39,219 bases of DNA, taken from contig KZ111217.1 of assembly GCA_002077045.2 (NCBI GenBank), forward strand, positions 1 to 39,219, read 5' to 3'. This DNA is from Rachicladosporium sp. CCFEE 5018 (lineage: Eukaryota; Ascomycota; Dothideomycetes; Cladosporiales; Cladosporiaceae). The translations under genes and the position numbers were made by a program. Shown here piece by piece: positions 20,456 through 31,425 of this stretch. How positions within the stretch are numbered: position 1 is the stretch's first letter; each line of letters begins with the position of its first letter. Under the pieces are notes generated by a model, which did no database searches, was not told the DNA's origin, and worked only from the letters and a program-made list of their open reading frames with translations.

Positions 20456-22817
20456 TCATGAGCCTCCTCTGCGCCGCACCATTCTCGTACCAGCATCCTG
20501 CCCCTCCATTGCCTGCCGCATCAGCTTTACAAAGCCCCCACCACTAGACTCACCCGTCCACCCCTTTTCGATCGCCAATCGTTCCCGCACCTCGACAGGA
20601 TGGTCCAGTATCACTGCTGTCTTCTTCAAAATCTCACTACGCTCCACTCTCCGACTGAAATACATAGCCGACTGTTGGCCATGTGCTTCCGAGATCCGCT
20701 TCATTTCGTCTTGGTACGCTTGCTCGTATATGTTCATGCCGACTGCGGAAGGGTTTTCGGATACGACTGGGTGATCCGGGGAGCCGTGGCCGTTCGGCTG
20801 CTCGGCATCAGCTCCTATGCTCAGGAAAGCCGTAAAGGGGAGAGGGTCGTGGGCTTGGCATTTAGCGTTGTCTTCGGCAGGGAATGTGAAGGCTCTTGAT
20901 GCGGTCGAGCGAGGACCAGAGCGGTGATCGGCAGGGTTGCACTCGGGACGCTTGTCTAGGCGGTCATTGTTGTCAGCTTCGGCGGCTCGACTGCTCCATT
21001 GCCGCTGCAATGCTTCATCTGATGGCGAAGCACCTTTCACAAGATCAGTCATGCCTCTCGGTGGCTTGTCCATCTCATCATCGAGAGGAACCGTGCGACG
21101 CAGTCCCTCGACCGTGAGTTCCCCTCCAATGGGCTTTCGACCACGAGCGTCCAGACTTCGTGCCGGCGCCGCATCTCCTCGTATGCGTGGGCGTAATAAA
21201 TAAGGTGGCTGCACACTGCGTGAGTCGCGTCCAAACACACCGTCCAGGACATGTGGTCTTTTGCGGGCGAGAAGCGCCATGAAGCGCTTGACTGTGCATA
21301 CCATGCTCATCGGGTTGCGCGCGTTACGGGTGATGGCAAGATTCGTCTTGATTTGCGTGGAGCGTTCGACCAGATCTCTGCAGTTCTCCTTTGCCGAAAT
21401 GAGTGGGTCTTCGCCATTCTTCGTGATCCAGTCATGTTCCTGCACTAGATTAGTCTTGGAGGAAGTCTAGGTGTTGATGACATGCCCTCATCTCGTCGAT
21501 CGTAATCCGCTTTCTCGGATCCTTTTCCAGCAGCCGCTTGATGAGATCCTCGAATGATTTGTCTTTCCCATCTTCAATCACTAGCTCATCGTTTCTGATA
21601 CTATCGTAGAGCTCCAACATGTTATCCTTCTCAAATGGAATATGACCATATCGTAGACAATATAACGTAACACCCATACTCCACACATCTGCAGTACGAC
21701 CACTGACCTCACCATGCTTCGTCACACACAACTCCGGCGGCCTGAATGCTGGAGTCCCTGCACTCTTATGTATTGCCATGTCGCTATGCTTTTCGAATAT
21801 CTCACTGACGCCGAAATCAATGATCCTTAGTACATCATCATTGGTGATCAAGCAGTTGTTAGGCTTGATGTCTTGGTGCACAAAACCTTGCGCGTGAAGG
21901 TACTCGATTCCCAAGATCATATTGCGAAACCAGCATCTGCATACTTCTTCGTCGTAAGGCATTGTGCAAGAGCCCAGGCTGACGTCCATGACGACACCCT
22001 TCTTACAGATGTCCATGACCATGTATAGCGAATCGTCTCCGGGATCGTCCAAGACTTCATGAAGCGAAACCAGGTTCTTGTGGCTCAACTTCTTCATGAT
22101 CGCGATCTCGTCTTTGATCAAGTCGAGGGAATTGCAAGTGTTATCTTTGCCTTTCCGCTCCTCGGATACCTTTCGATGCAGAGGTGCATTGAAGCCTATT
22201 TCGGCCGCCAGATGACCAGGTTTACGTTGCTTGCAACTGGGTCCTTGCCGGAGGAGATTCGAGTTCGCACGCTTTTGTAAACCAGACTTGGAAAATTCCT
22301 TTACAGCCTGCGTAACCATACTCCATCAGCGATTAAGTCATGCAAGATGCACATCACAGCTGGCCGATGGACTTACATATTCAATGCCATACTGACCAAC
22401 CGCACGATGTACCGCACTACAGCTCCCTCGCCCTATCTCCTCCTTGACCTCATACTGATTGATCCTGTTCACATTTCTCTCATCATCGTCGCCATTTCTG
22501 CTGCCACGATGGCTTGCCGCGGTTAGCGTCGTCTTGACCCCTTCCTTCCTCGGTGGATGGCGTTGATCATGCCGTATTGGACTGGCGTATGTCGGTAAGG
22601 ACATATACCGGATGTACTGGGGACAGCTACCGCTTCTTCTATCTTGATCGACTGAGGCCGTGGGAAGGAATTTAAGCTCAGTTCCATGGGAGTTGGTTTC
22701 CAGTATGCCACGAACCGCGATATCACTCTGAGTTGCCGAGACATAGTGCGGTCGAGCCTGGTTTCGAGGAGGTGGTGGCGAGGAAGACGTGGAGTCAGAT
22801 TTGTTAGCCATGGCCAT
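20456..22817 (-). CDS. CaMKK/Ssp1-like serine/threonine protein kinase, three exons
   Basis: Exons 22817-22377, 22307-21486 and 21439-20456 give 748 aa. In fungi this family (CaMKK-like, SNF1/AMPK-activating or calcium-linked) acts upstream of other kinases. The kinase domain runs from about residue 120 to 430: P-loop IGRGSCSAV at the end of exon 1, catalytic AVK (Lys150), helix-C Glu214, HQDIKPNN (291-298), DFG (311-313), SAGTPAFRPPE (328-338), ADVWSMG, and REHDWITKNGEDPL just after. The long acidic/basic C-terminal tail (about 470-748) is probably disordered and regulatory. Intron 1 is 69 nt, GT-AG. Intron 2 is 46 nt and begins with GC. Oddities are HQD instead of HRD and PPE instead of APE. 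It runs in the same direction as the histidine kinase; a functional link is only conjecture. Confidence 0.9.
21440..21485 (-). other. GC-AG intron in the CaMKK-like gene
   Basis: The 46-nt intron starts GCATGT and ends CTAATCTAGTGCAG, with a CTAAT branch-like site. Without splicing, a TAA stops the frame at 21452-21450. Removing it joins IDEMR to EHDWITKNGEDPL, the expected end of the kinase domain. Using the GT two bases further in with the same acceptor would create a TGA across the junction. Confidence 0.8.
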
Positions 22818-23818
22818 CGTGATCCGCAGTCCCCAGAGAGAGATCCAAGGTCAAGGTGAATGTTGCAAACGTGCCGAGGGGCGCAGGGAGTTTGAAGAAG
22901 GGACAGGAGTTAGGGAGTGCGAGGATGGAGGTCATCGAGAGCAATTGGGAGATGATGGGGAGAGGGACTGGGTAAGACGAGCACATTGTTTGCAGTGAGC
23001 TCGTTAAGTGCTGTAGCAGACTTTGGCCGGAGTCACTGGTAGCTACGGCGCCGTCGCAACTGGCGAATCATAAGATGTGGTCAATGGCTCGTATCGGGGA
23101 ACCGAACGCCGCCCCGTGCCCCGCCGCGATCGTCGAGGTGAGCCAAAACGGCAGCTCATTGCGGGAGTCTACTGTATTAAACGTGACCGGGATATTCTTC
23201 CAGACACATATGACCGACGCAGACTCGAAGCAAGCGGATAAGTAGGAATATATGGCCATCTTGCCCGTCGATAAGTCTAGACATGTCCTAGATACCCGCC
23301 ACAAGGTCCATCACACTGACAGCATTGAAAGGTTATGGATCTTATAAGTATCCGCACCAATGCTGGCTGTAGCTGTGCAATGAGTAACTACTCTTACGTC
23401 CGCATATACAGTACATCATCGCATGAGCTATCAACGGAAAGTCCCCCAGTACCGACTTTCCCTACTCAAGCAACCGCGATTCAGACCAGATCTGCACCGT
23501 GTCGGGCAGCCTCGGCGAAAGCTCCGAAAGTCAACTCCGTCGCCAGCTCGAACTCCCACCCCTCATACCACCACACAAAACAATTCGCTACGCACAACAC
23601 CTCCATCGCTGCATCAGACAATTCAACTCCACTCAGAAAAGGCACCACGCAGGAAGCTGAGGGGTTCAAGGTCTATTGCGCCATCCTCGCGCGCCAACCC
23701 GCCCATTGAACGCCGTGGCAACAGAGTCTGCTGTCCGATGCGCTAGCGAGGTGTTTGAGCTGCTGTCTAGACCAGCATCGACATCTCGCCTACTTCTAGG
23801 CCTTATGATTGCAACAAT
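22818..23818. other. Divergent promoter region, no firm gene
   Basis: It contains the CaMKK-like promoter and several overlapping frames. One at 23423-23746 (+) is Pro/Arg/Ser-rich and one at 23335-23709 (+) is Ser/Thr/Ala-rich; neither has a domain. They could be an exon of the small gene that follows, but I cannot decide. Confidence 0.4.
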
Positions 23819-24291
23819 ATGACCCCGCAGCATTCGCCTCCTGGTTACAGGAGCGATATCGCTTTCTCGCACCAGTCGTGCGACGATGGCGCTCATGATC
23901 CCCAACCGGACTTCCACTTCGGCGAGATGCAGATAGGTGACTTGAGCATGAATGAGGAGTTCGTCCCGATGCATTACATGCAGCAGGCTTTTGGTGGTGC
24001 GAAGGAGGGAGCAAGGTTCGTCGGTCGTAGTGGTCCTTGTCGTGGGTAATGTTGCTAATTTGGCGAAGCAGTGATTTCCAGATGAATTGGTTCTCATCCC
24101 AGAACAATGCTAGTGGGTTTGGCCAGTATCAACAGATGCTGCAGCAGGCCGAGAAAACTGCTAGTACGTGGCCGAATGGTGGTAGCGTAGCAGTGATTGA
24201 ATATGTCAGGACCCCAGGCGGCAATGATAATAGCCGCTTCCTGTATCGCCTTCCGTTTGGCTCGATCTTTCCTACTCTTCGTACTCGCTGA
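23819..24291 (+). CDS. Hypothetical small protein, two exons
   Basis: Exons 23819-24015 and 24072-24291, joined across a 56-nt GT-AG intron with a GCTAAT branch-like site, give 138 aa. The junction completes an AGT Ser codon and leads into DFQMNWFSSQNN. The N-terminal part is acidic (PQPDFHFGEMQIGDLSMNEE) and the middle is Gln-rich. No domain is recognised. The 3' half overlaps a minus-strand frame that also looks protein-like, so the two may converge or one is false. Confidence 0.35.
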
Positions 24292-24728
24292 TGCGTGCTC
24301 CACCATTGCGTGAAAATCAGCCCACTTCGCACGATCCGATGTACTTCTCCCGGATTCGACCGTAATCACATGATTGATCTGAGCAGCAAGTCCGGCGGCA
24401 GTGTCCTCTGCAAGCTCGCGAAGTGCGAGACAAAAGCGGGGAACTTAAGCGCGACATGTTGCCGTTGAGTTACATTGTAACCGGCTGAAGCGAGAGCGTC
24501 GTGGAAAGTTGTGGCGAAATGATGCGCCATGGTCAACGACTTTACGGAGCTACTGTCATTCATGCGTCCAAGTATCTGCCGTAGCCATTCCCTTGGAGGC
24601 GCGAGCGCATTGTATTCGGACGACGACATTCTGTAGTTCCAGTGCAGCTCATGAGTAGAGAGCCTGGGTGGAGCGTAGTCGAAGCAAACACAATCTAGCA
24701 GAACGCACGGATCATTCACCGCCAGCAC
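24094..24728 (-). CDS. Hypothetical protein on the minus strand, broken frame
   Basis: Two frames read leftward: 24728-24366 (120 aa) and 24369-24094 (91 aa). Near 24420 a plausible helical reading (LRELAEDTAAGLAAQINHV) lies in the second frame, so either a short unrecognised intron or a frameshift joins them. The combined product would be rich in Ala, Lys and Arg with no recognised domain. Confidence 0.3.
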
Positions 24729-27119
24729 ATGGTCCGTGCAAGGTTACGTGTGGGATCACTGGACCAAGGTTCGATGATTTGTCGGACGTTAATTCTTGGC
24801 ATTGACCGGCGCAGCGAGCTTGGAGAAGTGATTTTTGTATGGCTGGGGGTTTCGAGGTTCCAGATATGCGCTGGCAGTGCGGCCTTCAACGGACCAATCG
24901 CGGCATGATCAGTTATGCTGACCTCGGCTTTGCCGGATGGGACCTCTCCCGTACGGCTATGTTATTACGTATGGCACAGGAGTGTATAATACGAGTAGCA
25001 TGATCTGCGAAGACGTTGACTGCATGGAGGTATGTGTTCAGAGAAGCAATGGAAAGGTTTTGGCCCTTATTACGCGCTCAAGTGCGTGATCTACACCTTT
25101 ACAGCCACTAATGCGGTTTTCAACTGACAATTACTACGCTGCGTAGGCGCAGGATGTTATTGGGCGTACAATTACTCACTCAGCTAAGCGGGACGATTGC
25201 TTTGATATATTACAGAAGCACAGGAGGTTATCAAAAGGCGTGGTGCGGTGCCTGTGAAGCATGGCGGGATGCGGACCTTTGGGCGTATCGTACATAGAAG
25301 CGATAGTCATGTAGATCAACACCGCCAAGATATGATTATCCCGCAGGTCTAGCAAGGAAAACCTGATTATAGATAAGTACCCGTCCGTTTCAAAGAAATA
25401 GATGGAGGAAAGCAAGGGTCTTGCTGTGGCGATCTTCCTGTTCCGAGAAACATAGCATATACAGATGTCCCACCGCATACGTAGGCTGAGTGTCAGTCTA
25501 TCTTCATAGGCAGCGATTTCAACTGCCTTTACTATCTACAATGATGTTTATCAGTTTAGCATGTTCGACGGGTGGTTCTACAGCCACTGCGCACACTGAG
25601 CTATCCATTCTCCTAAGGAGCACTGTTTATTTCGCTGCGGATAGCTTTGTCCGAACCACTTATGCACGGGCCATGAAACTGCGTAACGTCTTCGCTGTGC
25701 GTCGACATGGGATGAGAGGATTTTTTCCGTCTTGGAGTGGCCATACAGGTTGGGTTCACCCCATGGCATGGGGAGCATGGTCAACCTCATTGCCCACTGC
25801 TTGCACTAGTTCTAGTCATGCAACTGGCCTTCATCTGTTTAATTTGACAAACCATTGTCCATGAACTCTGCGTTCCCTACAGGAACTACCTTGTAGTCAA
25901 GAGCCTTGCGTTCCAAGATCTCGCGTGCAGAACTGCAACTGGGCAACGCAATCACACAACAAGTCGGCGCTGATTTGGGCATTCAACGAAGCAGATATAG
26001 TATACTTAATTCTCTCTGCCAACAAGTCTGGTGAATACTTTGGCTACGCTCGCATGCAGTCCGCAATCTCTAGTGAGCGGGTCCCAATCAAGTACGCGCC
26101 AGTCCTGTACTCGCCTCTCGACAGGTGGTCTGCAATCAATCGTGACACCAGTAATAGAAACGGCACCACGCGGGCATATTGTTGAGGACTCTGCGCGTGG
26201 GGCTATATACTGGAAGGCAGAGCTCATAGGCGATGAGGATGGAATTGCAGCACGGCGATGTGCCTTAGACATTGGCTGAGTGTCGGGGAAATGAATCGGG
26301 TCTCCAAGACATTGGGAGGATGGTGGCGGAGGATTACTAGAATGCATGCATTGGCACCTGGCAATATTTTGGCTGCACGTTGCTGCATGCTTGAGAAACG
26401 AGTAATATACCGGGAATCATAAGGGCGTTATGCAGTAACTCGAGCCTAAACCCGGGACTAGGTAGGCACATGAAGTGGCGTGACTAAAGATCTGGCCGCT
26501 TTGAGCTCTAGCGTTCGCAGCTGGCAGAGGCTAGTTCCAGAAACGGCAGTCGCGCAACTCCATCGCCGAACCGACGGTGCGGTGCGGAGCGGTGCGTTCA
26601 GAAATGACACGACGATGACAGTGGCCTTTACCTTGGTCGACTAGATACCGAGTACCCTCATCCCGCTGGTCGTCCTCTGGCGCCTTCCAAGATGCTCCTC
26701 TATGATATGATCCATGGAGGCTGTCCCAGCCTAGGGCTCCGCGATAAACTTACAGAACCCCAGCGACGGAACACCGCCGCCAGAATCACATGTTCCGGCT
26801 GGATCAGTGTTAAAACGATCGCGATGGATCAATCTGAGTCTGACCCTAATCTCTTGGGATCAGTCCCACGCTGATCATGCCTGATTATAACGATTCTCAT
26901 AGGTATATGGCGAGCGAAAGATTCAGTCTGCTTCTCTCGTGTCAACTCAGTGTTCATAGTGACTTCCTGGAATACGATGATCCATACCCTGAACCATTCA
27001 TTGCTCATTCTTCACGTCACATGACAACGCTACTAGCTCTGCCTCCTCCCTCAAGCATAACTCGTGACTACCTGTCTGCCTTGGAGGACCTGTCATGTGC
27101 GATCCAACGTTAGCCTCGG
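24729..27119. other. Gene-poor stretch, nothing recognised
   Basis: The frames here are short, overlap on both strands and show no domain. The composition is ordinary, not RIP-like. If the Gypsy relic ever had a 5' LTR it should lie near the right end of this stretch, but I find no matching copy downstream. Confidence 0.5.
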
Positions 27120-30100
27120 CATGGGTCGTAACAACTTCGAACACCGAAAGAAGGACTGGTACCTTTAAGCGTTATCGGCGAATGAACTCGCGCCCCAAGC
27201 GAAGTACCCAATGGACAACGGCCCGAAGGACTCGAAAACGTCAAAGCAAACAAGCCTGATGCCTACTACGGAGAGCGCAATAAGTTGAACGACTGGCTCC
27301 GCCAGATGGACTTGTTCTTCGTTTGCAATCCAGTCTCCGAAACCAAGTAAACCTTCTATACTTCGACATTCCTTCGAGGACGTGCCCAACACTGGATCCA
27401 ACCCATTTTAGACAAGGCCCTGGACAACAAGGCCAACACCATTGGCATGGTCGCCAACTTAGGTAGTTCTAAGTGCAAGCGAGAGATCCGCAAGATCTTC
27501 GGGTTAACCAACGAAGAAAGCGTGGCTGTACGTATCATCCACCACCTTGCCCAGACTTCCTCTGCCGCCGACTATACCGCCAATTTTTGAGAGTACGCTC
27601 AGCAGACCAGCTGGGACGACGACGCACTCGGGACCATATACCGACGAGGTCTTGAGGAAAGCGTCAAGGACGAACCCATAAATGGCTTATGGAAGCAGCC
27701 ATCGACGTTGGCGACAAGCTTACGAACGACTCATGGAGAAGAAACACGACACCCCTTGTGGAAGTGCAGTTGTTGTCCCCAGACTGACTTGCGAGCGCAA
27801 CGATTTCGACCGTGGCGACCCAATGGACCTCACTGTGACCCAGCGGGGTCGAACGCTGCCCAAGAAAGGCCAGAAGCCGCGAGGCAAGACCAATGGAGGA
27901 CTGACCTTGCTAAGATTGTAGCAAGGTCGGTTACATAGCCAGGGACTGCCGCTCGTCCAAGAAAGACGACACGGAGCAGCGCGCACGGTTCGATCCTCGA
28001 GTGAAGGTATAATTTATTGTGATGATCAGACAATCGCGCGGAGGCCGATAAGAAGCCTCATTCGAAGATTCCAAGATCCGCGTCACCTAAACCACGTAAC
28101 CCTCCATCACAACGAGTGCGACAACAACGGGCATGGCGGAAACCGAATCCTCTACAGTACCCCGAGCAGCGACACAGAGGGAGGCCATTCACGATCAAGG
28201 AAAGACAGCATCTCATGTGCACCGGACTGCGAGAACCAGTTCGAGCACACCAGCTACGAGCGAACGCCTAGTCCATATGCCACGGACGAACCCGTCCAGC
28301 AGCTTCTGGGAATCCTACCCATTCCCGACAACACCGACAGAAAGAATGACGCACCCAAACACCGATTCTGAACGCATGAAGATCCAGGAGACGTCAGGCG
28401 ACGACAGCGATGGCGAGCCGAACTGGTCGGAAGACCAGCTTATGAACGCCCCAATCGTCGCCACAACAGCGAACCCTCTTCAAGCCATCGTCATGCTACT
28501 CCAAGCCGCTCACCGCGATGTCTTTCCAATGGTCGACGGAGATTACAAGGTCCATCCAAACTATCTCGACCTCCCGCTGGAACAAATCAGAGCACAGTTT
28601 TGAAACCACGACTTGGTGCAAGTCGACTACAACTTCAAATCCTTCGTCAAGGAACAACCGCCTATTGGGACGGTGTTCTCCTCCCACGGGTATCTGACAC
28701 CCGAAAGGACCTTTGTCAATGCGCCCAAACGACAGCATGTCACTGACGTCGAAACGCGATATCGACATTGCCAAGATGTTCAGACACAGGCATACACTCG
28801 CATATCGCCAGACGTTTTGACCAAGATGCTGGTCGCTGCTATCCTGCAATTCATTCGCAGGCAGACCCTCGAACCCAGCGAACCCATGCCCAATGGCTGG
28901 GAAAGCAACTACATCGAAGCCGTCGAGGCCTACGGATTCATCACCAAGAGATCGGGAAACGAATAAACCTCGCCGATACGAGCGACCGACGGGAGTTCAA
29001 CAACACACGAGCTCAGTCATCATTATCGTTCCTCACAGTACTATTCACGGTCGACATTCGACCAACAACCGTCATGATAGAATTCGGCGTAGGCGGGAGC
29101 TACTATTAGTGAACAATTGGTCATTTAGTACGGGACAGCAACCCGGAAAAAAAGTACAGGGTACGAGCTAGTCGCCGTCGACGGCTCCTTGCGACCAGAG
29201 GTCGATCGTGAAACTGTGCGTGTCCGACTTGCCTACCAACGGCACCACGAAAGCATCTCTCTAGATGTTGTGGCAATGGCCAGTCACGACGTCGTTCTGG
29301 GAATGTTTTGGTGGATGGAACACAACCCAGCTGTCAACTGGAACAGAAGAGTACTCACGTTTGGAAGGTGTGATTGTGTGGTTCGCAGTAAACCTGCACG
29401 TCGGCAGCGTTCGACCGTAGATCAGACAGGGGGGTTCATCGACATGACACGACAATCCCGGCCAAAACCGAAGTAAGAACACACTTCACCTCCAGCCGAC
29501 GCTGTTACGGCTCGGTCAGGTCAAATAGACGACTAGAAGTGAAGGTGAAGGGCACGCACCGCCAAAGATACCTGAGGAGTGTCGCAAGTGGCAGCGACTC
29601 TTCCAGGGAGAGGAAGGGACTGAAGCTCTACCTACGCATCAACCATGGGACCACAGGATAGACTTACCATCAGGCAAGGAGCCGCCATGGGGACCTCTCT
29701 ATCAGCAGTCTGGACAAGAAGTCCAGAGCGTGGATAAATGGTTGAAGAAGATGGAAGGCAAGGGCTTGATACGCAAATCCAGGTCCTCTGCTGGAGCACC
29801 AACCAGGTTCCTTCCAAAGCCCAACGGGAAGCTAAGAGTGGTGCAGAACAACGGAAATTGAACGACAGCACTATCAAGAACCGATAGCCCCTCATAGCAT
29901 CGAGGAGTCTCAAGACAGACACATCGGAGCGAATTGATTCACGGAACTCGATCTACGCGACGCCTTCTACGTCATACGAACGGCTGAAGAAGATGAATGG
30001 AAACCCGCAATCCGGACACAATACGGACTGTACGAGGTTCTGGTTGTGCCCATGGGACTGGCGAACGCCCCACTCTCGTGTCAGGTGCTAGTCAACAACG

Positions 30101-30220
30101 TCTTTCGAGACCTTCTCGACATCACAGTGATCACTTACATGGACGAGATCCTTGTCTTGCTGCTTAGGTTAACACTGCTCGAGACAACTGACGTAACATC
30201 TCCGCGCGACTGAACCTCAA
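27120..30220 (+). mobile_element. Decayed Ty3/Gypsy LTR-retrotransposon
   Basis: Pieces appear in the order expected for Gag-Pol. A capsid part lies near 27280-27600 (ERNKLNDWLRQMDLFF, then FLRGRAQHWIQPILDKA). A broken CCHC knuckle lies near 27890-27960 (SKVGYIARDC). A protease-like part lies at about 29189-29400. Reverse transcriptase blocks lie at about 29571-29860 (VDKWLKKMEGKGLIRKS) and 29938-30180 (FTELDLRDAFYVI, then VPMGLANAP). Stops and frame changes separate the blocks, integrase and LTRs are not found, and the RT active site reads YMDE. Damage looks like general decay rather than RIP. Confidence 0.85.
28133..28966 (+). pseudogene. Long frame inside the Gypsy relic, broken by one TGA
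   Basis: A single frame of 278 codons runs from the ATG at 28133 to 28966 with one internal stop, TGA at 28601-28603 (codon 157), where a CGA Arg would fit. The first half is Ser/Thr/Pro-rich and polar; the second half (VQVDYNFKSFV, then LTKMLVAAILQFI) looks globular. It lies between the Gag knuckle and the protease-like block, so it is probably a spacer or linker part of the element, though I recognise no domain. It could also be an unrelated insertion. Confidence 0.5.
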
Positions 30221-30918
30221 CCATGTCTGATTTGAGGCTTTCATGTAAGTCTATGAACTTAGGAAGTTCACAGCACACCGCGCCGATGATGAGCTACCGT
30301 TGTTTTCCCAGCGTGGCCGCTCACGTTACGGTATTAGTTCAGGCACGCTTCTGCTATACATGGGAACATTGTTCAACCCTTGGCGCTACCACTAAGTAAG
30401 CTATAAAAGCTCATGACTTAGATCTTGACGGGCTGAGGCTTTTTGCACCTTCAATTCTTGTGCGGGTTGCGGCTAACGATTTGCCTTCTTTGTCCCATCC
30501 ACGTGTCAGGGATTGATCGAGGAACATAGGTTGGTGAAAAGACCAAGTGGGATTCACCTGCTGCGACGGACACAACTGCGCTGATTGCGGAGATCAGCCC
30601 CTTGTTGTTGCTACCTCTCACTATTCTGGCCGCAACGCATGACACGCAAAAGCATAGGTGCAGCCGGTATGTTCGTGTTAGGCAGTCGGCTCTTGGAGCC
30701 GGTGACGAACACGCGCCGAAGCCATGGAAAAGCAAGCGACCAATACACACATAGCAGATAGTCGTGATGAATACGTAAAAAAGGCATCTCTACCGTAAAC
30801 CAGCGACGCTTTTGACCATGATACCGCCGAATCGCAGTCGATGAAATGAAAATCATCCAATTCATCGAAGGGGCACGAGAACGATCGGTAACATATTGTT
30901 AAGAAGGATGCAGGCTGC
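30221..30918. other. Region after the Gypsy relic, nothing recognised
   Basis: There are only short overlapping minus-strand frames. RNase H and integrase parts of the element would belong here but are not visible. Confidence 0.5.
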
Positions 30919-31257
30919 ATGGAAGCTTTTAAATCGCTTGCGGGCGCCAGCAAGCAACCTGCGATCACTGCTGAATCACTAATCGAGCTTGACAGCCGTC
31001 GCCTTAGGCGGAACGCAAACTTTGACTATGAATCGCAATTCCGGCCCAATCGGGATGGTGCGAAAGGGAAGAAAGAGATCAAGGCCGCGCACTGGTATGG
31101 GAAGGCACTGGAACCGGAGGACAATCTAATGGATTCAGCAGGACGGGCACCCAACGAGACCAACGAGCCGAAGACTGTAGACTACTGGAAGGCGATCATG
31201 TGCCAAAGCAGAAAGAAACTGCCGGCTGTGAGGAGCGGTCGACGGAGCCATTTGTAG
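30919..31257 (+). CDS. Hypothetical 112-aa protein
   Basis: A single open frame from ATG at 30919 encodes a highly charged protein (Lys, Arg, Glu) without signal peptide or membrane segment. The composition is protein-like, but no domain is recognised and no clear promoter is seen. It converges on the gene at 31426-32711. Confidence 0.3.
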   Translation: MEAFKSLAGASKQPAITAESLIELDSRRLRRNANFDYESQFRPNRDGAKGKKEIKAAHWYGKALEPEDNLMDSAGRAPNETNEPKTVDYWKAIMCQSRKKLPAVRSGRRSHL

Positions 31258-31425
31258 TATTGGCACATAATACGAGTATGTCGCAACGTTTCGTTGAACA
31301 ACCACTCGTGACAGATATTGCCATATCTATGTGACGGCGCATTGGCGAGGACCGTCTCTTCAGTGCAAGTACTGCGCGTCGAAATAGCGAAGAACGATAA
31401 ATAGAATGGAACAGAATATCGGATG

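Noticed and set aside
20251..21445. Exon 3 of the CaMKK-like gene as a separate gene starting near 21445
   Set aside because: There is no ATG at the start (the first codon is GTG), and the spliced join restores the conserved kinase-domain end.
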